Origin: Lysobacteraceae bacterium PS02340
Lineage (GTDB): Bacteria > Pseudomonadota > Gammaproteobacteria > Xanthomonadales > Xanthomonadaceae
DNA: 64,000 nt
Assembly: GCA_029959605.1 (NCBI GenBank)
Contig: JASCOC010000003.1
Span: 186,001 to 250,000, forward strand
Direction: 5' to 3'
Shown here in pieces: positions 57,647 to 64,000 of the stretch (position 1 is the stretch's first letter; every line of letters begins with the position of its first letter). The notes under the pieces were generated by a model. It was not told the DNA's origin. It did not search any database and worked only from the letters and a program-made list of their open reading frames with translations. Position numbers and translations under genes: made by a program.

Positions 57647-59275
57647 TCAGTGTGCCGACATGAGGTCGCAAGCCTCGTTGGCAGCACGCAGACCCGACAG
57701 CGCAGCGCCTTCCATGAAGCCTTGCCACTCGTAGAAGCTGCTGGTGTGGTCGCCGGCGAACAGGATGTTGCCCAGCGGAGCGGCTTCGCGATGTGCGATG
57801 CGGGTGAAATAGCCCGGCTGCGGCCGCGGCATCGCACCGCGACTGTTGCGGTTGATCCGCCAGTTCTCGGTCGCGGCGACGATCTTGCCCCGGCTGCGGG
57901 TTGCCGAGTCGCGTGCGCCCGGCAGCACTTCCTCGAGCGCCGCGAGAAATCCGGCGGCGTCGGACTGCAGACTGGCTGGCACCAGCGCGCGCGCTGCGGC
58001 GCCCCCCACCTGCTGGGCCAGCACGGCGCCGAGCCGACTGGCCTTGGAGGGATTGGTTTCCCAGACATTCTGGATGTACGGAAGGTCTGCATTGCCGCTG
58101 CCGTTCGCGCCGCTGTCGCGCCAGTAGGGACGCTGGAAGCCGACCAGCAGGCGACTGGCATCCCCCATCTCGGCGCCATCAATGGCGAGTCGCTTCCAGG
58201 CCGGCATGTCGATACCTGCACCGAACTGCACCTCGCGCAGCACGCTGAAAGGCAGAGCGAGTACCACTGCATCGTGATCGGACTGCACGCGCTGCCCGCC
58301 GATATCGAAGGTCAGGCGAACGCCGCCGATGAACTGGCGATTGATGGCCACCAGTCGATGGCCGTGCGCGATCGGCTGCGGCAACAGCCGGGCGAGGCCG
58401 GTCGCGATGAGGTCGTTGCCGCCGACCACGCGCAGGGAGTCGCCCGGTGCGCCATGGCCGAATTTGCTGCGCCGGTCGCCATAGACGAAACGCAGGAAGG
58501 CCAGTGCGCTCACTTCGTCCAGTTCGCTGCCGAACTCGGCGAGGAAGGCGTTGCGGAGCACGCTGCGCAACAGACCGCTGGCGCCGTAGAGCACCAAGTA
58601 CTCGTCGAGCGTCATGAAGTCGAAGAGTTCCGCCTGCGGCGTGAACCGGTCGGCGTTCGGCGCACCGACTGCTTCGATGTCCTCGCGGATAACGCCGGCG
58701 AACTCGCGGAACTCGGCGGCGATCTCGATCTCCGAATAGCGGGCGCCGGCGTAGTGATGGAAGCCCGTCCCGGTGTTGCTGTCCACGGTCTCCAGGCGTA
58801 GATCCAGCGCACGCGCGTAGCCGAGCATCGCGTGATGCGAACTGCCGATGAATTCAGCGCCACGTTCCGCGACCTGGCCGGGGAACGTGTCGCGCAGCGA
58901 CCAGCAGCGCCCACCCACCCGCGTGGCGGCTTCGAATACCCGGGTCTGGATCTGGTTGCGCGCGAGCTCGGTTGCACAGGCGAGACCAGCGATGCCGGCG
59001 CCGACTACCGCCACGCCACGGCCGCGGGTGAAACGGGCGACGAGTGCGCGCGCTTCACTGCTTCCGGCCGCGGCGAGCAGGGGCGGTGCGAGGGCGCCGG
59101 CGCACACGGTCGTCACGCCAGCGACCGCACCACGCAGGGCGCGTCTACGCCCGGCATCCTGCGGATTGCCCGGGTCGGCCATCTGCGCGATCGCAGTGCC
59201 GGCGTCTTCCGGTGTGTGACCCGCCTGGGCCATTCGCAACACCTGTTCCATCCAGCGGGAGCGGGCCATCGTCAT
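57647..59275 (-). CDS. Flavin monoamine oxidase family protein, Tat-like signal
   Basis: The 542-residue protein has an unusual N-terminus: about 40 residues, then a twin-arginine-like signal GRRRALRGAVAGVTTVCAGA. The FAD-binding motif VAVVGAGIAGLACATELARN with EAATRVGGRCW follows (about 88-130), and the C-terminal flavin-contact segment NILFAGDHTSSFYEWQGFME. It oxidises amines or L-amino acids, releasing peroxide and ammonia. An exported enzyme of this kind can be antimicrobial, but no such role is shown here. The gene is 64 bases downstream of the autotransporter gene on the same strand and convergent with the Lrp-type gene. Confidence 0.85.
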   Translation of the reverse strand: MTMARSRWMEQVLRMAQAGHTPEDAGTAIAQMADPGNPQDAGRRRALRGAVAGVTTVCAGALAPPLLAAAGSSEARALVARFTRGRGVAVVGAGIAGLACATELARNQIQTRVFEAATRVGGRCWSLRDTFPGQVAERGAEFIGSSHHAMLGYARALDLRLETVDSNTGTGFHHYAGARYSEIEIAAEFREFAGVIREDIEAVGAPNADRFTPQAELFDFMTLDEYLVLYGASGLLRSVLRNAFLAEFGSELDEVSALAFLRFVYGDRRSKFGHGAPGDSLRVVGGNDLIATGLARLLPQPIAHGHRLVAINRQFIGGVRLTFDIGGQRVQSDHDAVVLALPFSVLREVQFGAGIDMPAWKRLAIDGAEMGDASRLLVGFQRPYWRDSGANGSGNADLPYIQNVWETNPSKASRLGAVLAQQVGGAAARALVPASLQSDAAGFLAALEEVLPGARDSATRSRGKIVAATENWRINRNSRGAMPRPQPGYFTRIAHREAAPLGNILFAGDHTSSFYEWQGFMEGAALSGLRAANEACDLMSAH

Positions 59276-59339
59276 CGTCCTCGAAGTCGGCCCGCCGTCG
59301 CGAAGGGCGACGGCGGAACCGGTTGTGATCCGGTGCGCA

Positions 59340-62300
59340 TCAGCGCCCGGTCCGGAACATCAGTTGCACAGCGTTGTCGCGTTGTTCGCCACTGCCCACG
59401 ACGCCGCGGTAGTCGAGCTGCAGCGAGTAACCGGTGAACTGGAACGACGCGCCGACGCCGAGCATCAGACGGCTGCGGTCGTAGCCGCGCACACCGGTCA
59501 CGTAGACCGGGCCGAGCAGATCCGCGTACTGCATCGATGCGGTGCCTTCGGCATCGAAATCGTGCTGGTACTCGATCCGGAACTGCGGTGCGAATGCGCC
59601 CCACGATGTCACCCGACGGAACGAGGACCGCAGGCCGACGTTGCCGGTGGTGGTATCGACATCCTGCTCGCCGTACGCCAGATCATTCACGCCGCCACCG
59701 TGTTCGACATAGCCGTCCAGCGTGCCGCGCATTGCATCCACCCGGGCGTAGGGCGTGTGTTGCCACTGGCCGCGGACGAGCTCGGTGCCGACTGACACCG
59801 ATGCGAGGCGCTGGTCACCGTCGCGGCTGCCGCGTGCCATGCCGCCGCCTGCGGTGACGTAGCGGTCGACGTCGTAGGACAGCGACTGGAAACCCATCAC
59901 ACCATCGACAAAGAACGTGCCACCTGGCTGCAGGCTCGCGTACAGCGCGAGCGTGCGCGCGTCGCCGCGCAGATGCGATCCGTTCTGACCGACCGACGTG
60001 CTGTCCTGGCCGTAGCCGAGACCGGCGCCGATCACGAGAGCCGAGTGGACGCGGATATCCGCACCCGCACTGACGCCCTCGGTCTCGAAGTCGAACCCGC
60101 GTCCACCGGCCTGGCCGTCGAAGTTGCCCGAACGCAACGTGCCGCCGATCCAGTAGCCGACGCGATCGCCGTTGGGCTGCGCGGTGTCCGTTCGCGTGTC
60201 GCCGGACATCGAACCGCCGTCGTCGTAAGGACCGTTGAAGCGTTCGGCCGTCCGCTCCTCGCGCGACGCCGTGCCGCAGAGACTGTCGGGCGCATGGAAG
60301 CGGTTGTCGGGGCACAGTTCGCGGGTGGCGAATGCCAGTCCGTTGCGCGATCCGCCACCGGCGCGCGCGCCATGCAGCTGTTCGAGGCGCTGTTGGAAGT
60401 TGTTGAGCTGGCTGGTCGCGAACCGGCGCGTCGCCGCCGCCTGCGCGTCGAGCAGACCCCGCACTTCAGGATCGCGGGTCGGGTCAGGTCGATCGATGAC
60501 GGCCAGTGCGTAGGTCCGCATGCCGGTGAATCCGAGCGCGTCCGTGGCCCGGATCGCGACGGTGAAGTTGCCCGACACGGTCGGCGCGCCCGACAGCACA
60601 CCCGTCGCCGACAGCGTGAGGCCTGCCGGCAGCGCGCCGCTTGTGATCGCGTAGGCATACGGCGCAGTGCCGCCACGGGCGACCAGCGTCTGGCTGTAAT
60701 CCAGCGCGGAGATCGCCTGCGGCAGCGTCTCGGGATCGATCACGATCACCGGCGTCGACACCAGCAGCGTGTAGGCGAGCGTGGCGGTACCCGGCGTGCC
60801 TGTCGTGCTGTCGGTCGCCGTGATGGAGAAGCCGAAGCTGCCGGCGACGGTCGGCGTGCCGGACAGCAGGCCGGTGGATGGTGCGAGTGTCAATCCGGCC
60901 GGCAGCGCGCCGGCACTGATCGCGTACCCGTATCCGGGCACGCCGCCACCGGCGGTGAACTGCTGGCTGTATGGCGAGCCTGCTGTGGCGCCCGGCAGCG
61001 TGTCCGGGCTCAGCGTCACGGTCGGCACAGCGACCACCAGCGCATACGGCTGCGTGATGGACTGTCCATTGGCATCGGTGGCGGTCATGTCGACGTTGAA
61101 GCTTCCGGCCGCAGTCGGCGTACCCGCGACCGTACCGTCTGCCGAGAGCGCGAGGCCGGCGGGCAGGGCACCCGAGGCGATCGCGAATGCATACGGCGCG
61201 ACACCGCCGCTGGCCGACAACGTCTGACTGTAGGCCGCGCCTGCTGTTGCACCGGGCAGCGTGGCGGGCGTGATCGAGATCGTCGGTGCAGGCACATCGA
61301 GCGTGTAGCTGTGACTGATCGAGAACGGTGCACCAGCGCCCGTGGAACCGGTGTCCGTGGCGGTGACGGTGATGGCGTACGTGCCCGGCACCGTCGGCGT
61401 ACCCGAGAGGGTGTCGCCTGCGAAGGTGACGCCCGCGGGCAGCGCGCCGGTCAGGGCGTAGGTGTATGGACCGACACCGCCATCTGCAGTGAACACCTGC
61501 GTGAAGGGCGCTGCATACGGTGCCGTCAGCGTGCCTGCCGCCGGATCCAGCGTCAGCAGAGGTGCGGCGACGAGCAGGGCATAGGCCAGCGTCACGGACT
61601 GTCCGTTGGCATCGGTCGCAGTGATGGCCGGATTGAACGTGCCTGCCGCGGTCGGGGTGCCGGACAGCGTGCCGTCCGCCGTCAGGGTGACACCTGCCGG
61701 CAGTGCGCCGGCGGTCACCGCGAACGCATACGGTGCGACGCCGCCGCTGGCCGACAGTGTCTGCGCATAGGCACTGCCGACGGTCGCACCCGGCAGGGTG
61801 GCCGGTGCGATCGTGATCACCGGCGCCGGCACTTCGAGCGTATAGCTCTCGGTGATCGATACCGGCGTGCCACCGCTGGTGATGCCGCCGTCGGTCGCAG
61901 TCACGCTGATCGCATAGCTGCCCGGTGTCGTCGGGGTGCCCGACAGCGTGTCACCAGCGAAGGCGAGTCCTGCCGGCAGGTTGCCCACCAGCGCATAGGT
62001 GTAGGGCCCCGGGCTGCCGCTCGCGACGAATGTCTGGCTGTAGGCAGCGCCGTAGATCGCCGTGAGGGTGCCTGCGGCTGGGCTCAACGTCAGCGTGGGG
62101 GCCGTGACGACGAGCGTGTACGCACGCGAACCGGTCTGGGCGAAGGCATCGGTCACGGTCACGGTGATATTGAAACTGCCGGCATCGGTTGCGGTGCCGG
62201 TGAGGGCGCCTGCAGCGTCGAGCGTCAGACCCGCAGGCAATGCGCCCGCGGTGATCGCGAACGTATACGGCGCTGCACCGCCCGTCGCCGTCAGTGTCTG

Positions 62301-64000
62301 GCTGTAGGCGCTTCCCGCGGTGGTGGCCGGCAACGTCGCGGGTGAGATCACGATGGTCGGGGCCGGCACGTCGAGCGTGTAGCTCTGGCTGACCGAGAAG
62401 GGTGCGCCTGCACCGGTCGAGCCGGTATCCGTTGCGGTGACGGTGACGGCGTACGTGCCCGGCATTGTCGGTGTGCCCGACAGGGTGTCGCCGGTGAACG
62501 TGATGCCGCTGGGCAATGCGCCGGTCAACGCGTAGGCATAGGGGCCGACACCGCCGCCGGCGACGAAGGTCTGCGTGTAGGGCGCCGCATACGGCGCGGT
62601 GAAAGTGCCGGCGGCCGGAGTCAGCGTGAGCGTGGGCGCATCCACTGCCAGCGTGAAGGCCTGCCCGATGGTGAAGGGGCCCGAACCGGTGCTGCTGTCG
62701 GTCGCGGAGACCGCCAGGTTGAAAGTGCCCGCCTGGGTGGGCGCACCGGAGATGGTGACGCTGTTGCTCGTGGTTGCGGTGATCGACAGGCCGGCCGGAA
62801 GGTTGGCGACCTGGTAACCACTCCACGGCTGGGCACCGCCATTCCAGGTGAAGGTCTGGCTGTAGGCCGCACCGACACCGGTACTCAGTCCGCTGCTCGC
62901 CGTGATGGTCACGACGGGGTCGGCGACCGTGACCGTCACAGTGGCCGGTGCGGACGTACCGCCGCTGTTGGTGGCGGTGTAGTTGAAAGTGTCGGTGCCC
63001 GCGAAACCTGTCGCCGGCTGGTAGCTGATGGTGGTGCCGGTGGCTGTCGCCGTCCCGTTGACAGGTGCCGTGACGACAGCCACCGATGTCGCTGCACCGC
63101 CGGTGACGTTCAGCGTGACGGCCGTGGCCGGCGCGTTGTAGGTCGTGGTGAACGCCACGGCGTTGGCGACCGGGGCGACATCGACGACGGTGATGCCGTA
63201 GGACTGGGTGGCGCTGTACGGGCCCGTTCCGGTGCTGCTGTCGGTTGCGGTGACGCTGAAATTGAAGGCGCCCAGCGTCGTGGGCGTACCGCTGATTGCG
63301 CCGGTCGCAGCGCTGAGCGTCAGGCCGCCTGGCAACGCGCCAGCGGTGACACCGTAGGCGTAGGGGGCTGTGCCGCCCGATGCCGGCGCGATGGCTGCGG
63401 TGTAAGCGGTCTCCAGCGTGCCGTCGGCCAGCGGCGTCGCGGGCAGGCTGACCGTCGCCGGGGCGACGGTCAGCGTATAGGCGCGCGCACCGGTGAACGG
63501 CCCGGGCGACGCACTGCTGTCCGCTGCGGTGACCGTGAAGTTGAAGCCGCCACCTGCAATCGGTGTTCCGGCCAGAGTGCCGCCAGCCGACAGCGTGAGG
63601 CCGGTCGGCAGCGCGCCGGCGGTGACGGAGAAGGTATACGGCGCGGTCCCGCCACTGGCCGTCAGGGACTGGCTGTACGCGACACCGACCGTGGGTGTCG
63701 GAAGTGTGGGCGGCGCCACGGTCACCGGCACGTCGTCGTTGACGATCGTCCCCACGCCCTGGGTGTCGGCGACGGTCGCGTTGGTCGCCCCGCTCAGATT
63801 GACGAAGAATGTCTCGTTGGCTTCCGGCACGGTATCGCCATTGACCGACACGCTGACCGACTGGCTGGTGATGCCCGGTACGAAGGTCAACGTGCCACTG
63901 GCGCTGGTGTAATCACCCGGTGCGACCGCGGTGCCGTCGGCGGTCGCGTAGTTGACCGACACGGTCCGGCCACTCGCGGCGCTCAGGGTCACGGTGAAGA
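59340..64000 (-). CDS. Giant autotransporter adhesin, 5' end beyond the window
   Basis: At least 1550 residues of a type V secreted protein are present; the reading frame is still open at the right edge. The order is the end of a Calx-beta domain (about residues 1-90 of the visible part), about eleven putative-Ig (He_PIG-type) domains of 85-95 residues each with YSQTLxAxGGxAPYxFxxxx and LPAGLTL motifs, one different Ig-like domain as the third, a linker with Cys-containing insert (ELCPDNRF, LCGTAS), and a C-terminal autotransporter barrel (about 1280-1550, from YWIGGTLRSGNFDG to AVQLMFRTGR). It should be a surface adhesin. Middle units alternate between two subtypes. Confidence 0.85.
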   Translation of the reverse strand, partial: FTVTLSAASGRTVSVNYATADGTAVAPGDYTSASGTLTFVPGITSQSVSVSVNGDTVPEANETFFVNLSGATNATVADTQGVGTIVNDDVPVTVAPPTLPTPTVGVAYSQSLTASGGTAPYTFSVTAGALPTGLTLSAGGTLAGTPIAGGGFNFTVTAADSSASPGPFTGARAYTLTVAPATVSLPATPLADGTLETAYTAAIAPASGGTAPYAYGVTAGALPGGLTLSAATGAISGTPTTLGAFNFSVTATDSSTGTGPYSATQSYGITVVDVAPVANAVAFTTTYNAPATAVTLNVTGGAATSVAVVTAPVNGTATATGTTISYQPATGFAGTDTFNYTATNSGGTSAPATVTVTVADPVVTITASSGLSTGVGAAYSQTFTWNGGAQPWSGYQVANLPAGLSITATTSNSVTISGAPTQAGTFNLAVSATDSSTGSGPFTIGQAFTLAVDAPTLTLTPAAGTFTAPYAAPYTQTFVAGGGVGPYAYALTGALPSGITFTGDTLSGTPTMPGTYAVTVTATDTGSTGAGAPFSVSQSYTLDVPAPTIVISPATLPATTAGSAYSQTLTATGGAAPYTFAITAGALPAGLTLDAAGALTGTATDAGSFNITVTVTDAFAQTGSRAYTLVVTAPTLTLSPAAGTLTAIYGAAYSQTFVASGSPGPYTYALVGNLPAGLAFAGDTLSGTPTTPGSYAISVTATDGGITSGGTPVSITESYTLEVPAPVITIAPATLPGATVGSAYAQTLSASGGVAPYAFAVTAGALPAGVTLTADGTLSGTPTAAGTFNPAITATDANGQSVTLAYALLVAAPLLTLDPAAGTLTAPYAAPFTQVFTADGGVGPYTYALTGALPAGVTFAGDTLSGTPTVPGTYAITVTATDTGSTGAGAPFSISHSYTLDVPAPTISITPATLPGATAGAAYSQTLSASGGVAPYAFAIASGALPAGLALSADGTVAGTPTAAGSFNVDMTATDANGQSITQPYALVVAVPTVTLSPDTLPGATAGSPYSQQFTAGGGVPGYGYAISAGALPAGLTLAPSTGLLSGTPTVAGSFGFSITATDSTTGTPGTATLAYTLLVSTPVIVIDPETLPQAISALDYSQTLVARGGTAPYAYAITSGALPAGLTLSATGVLSGAPTVSGNFTVAIRATDALGFTGMRTYALAVIDRPDPTRDPEVRGLLDAQAAATRRFATSQLNNFQQRLEQLHGARAGGGSRNGLAFATRELCPDNRFHAPDSLCGTASREERTAERFNGPYDDGGSMSGDTRTDTAQPNGDRVGYWIGGTLRSGNFDGQAGGRGFDFETEGVSAGADIRVHSALVIGAGLGYGQDSTSVGQNGSHLRGDARTLALYASLQPGGTFFVDGVMGFQSLSYDVDRYVTAGGGMARGSRDGDQRLASVSVGTELVRGQWQHTPYARVDAMRGTLDGYVEHGGGVNDLAYGEQDVDTTTGNVGLRSSFRRVTSWGAFAPQFRIEYQHDFDAEGTASMQYADLLGPVYVTGVRGYDRSRLMLGVGASFQFTGYSLQLDYRGVVGSGEQRDNAVQLMFRTGR

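Noticed and set aside
59973-62345. Long plus-strand open frame opposite the autotransporter
   Set aside because: Arg/Gly/His-rich composition is the antisense shadow of a repetitive GC-rich gene; no motif or start signal.
61296-62400. CRISPR-like periodic repeats
   Set aside because: The period is about 540 bases and in frame with protein domains; no short direct repeats with unique spacers.

Overview
The window is high-GC DNA spanning the chromosomal replication origin of a gammaproteobacterium of the Xanthomonadaceae/Lysobacteraceae type (Lysobacter/Luteimonas-like). This is inferred from the order mnmE-yidC-rnpA-rpmH / dnaA-dnaN-recF-gyrB followed by a M48 lipoprotein, a TPR protein, tonB-exbB-exbD-exbD and pdxJ, from the intergenic repeat families, and from protein similarity recognised by eye. 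The genus cannot be fixed from the sequence alone.

Left arm (1-19.3 kb): truC, a two-domain M16 zinc peptidase, a lipoprotein, panE, a YadGH-type ABC exporter, a ferredoxin-NADP reductase and a M50-type membrane peptidase. Next is a regulatory cassette (membrane protein, small XRE repressor, S33 lipoprotein hydrolase, NatAB-type ABC exporter) preceded by two TGTCAAG/CTTGACA palindromes. A lipoprotein with a TonB C-terminal domain, mnmE, yidC, rnpA and rpmH follow on the minus strand.

Origin (19.3-26.1 kb): dnaA and dnaN flank a 254-bp spacer with DnaA-box-like sites and an AT-rich unwinding region. Five near-perfect 16-bp parS sites lie within 1.3 kb across recF and the recF-gyrB spacer, two of them inside the recF coding sequence.

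Right arm (26-45.5 kb): envelope genes (M48 lipoprotein, TPR protein, TonB-ExbB-ExbD-ExbD), pdxJ and a cardiolipin synthase. The most notable locus is a complete six-gene fapABCDEF-like functional-amyloid operon (34.3-40.2 kb). It has a -24/-12 sigma-54 promoter, a tandem hairpin after the major subunit gene, and a convergent sigma-54 activator gene. A radical SAM protein and a histidine kinase/response regulator pair follow.

Distal region (45.5-64 kb): a 2OG-Fe(II) oxygenase overlapping fbp, an aromatic/aspartate aminotransferase, a carotenoid oxygenase cluster, a NarL-type two-component system, an azurin gene overlapping a TonB-dependent receptor gene, phhA divergent from an Lrp-type regulator, a Tat-like flavin amine oxidase, and the 3' part of a very large repeat-rich autotransporter that runs off the right edge.

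Several long non-coding stretches hold dispersed inverted repeats, including an element with arms of about 102 bp at 44.70-45.24 kb. No tRNA, rRNA, CRISPR array or insertion sequence was seen.
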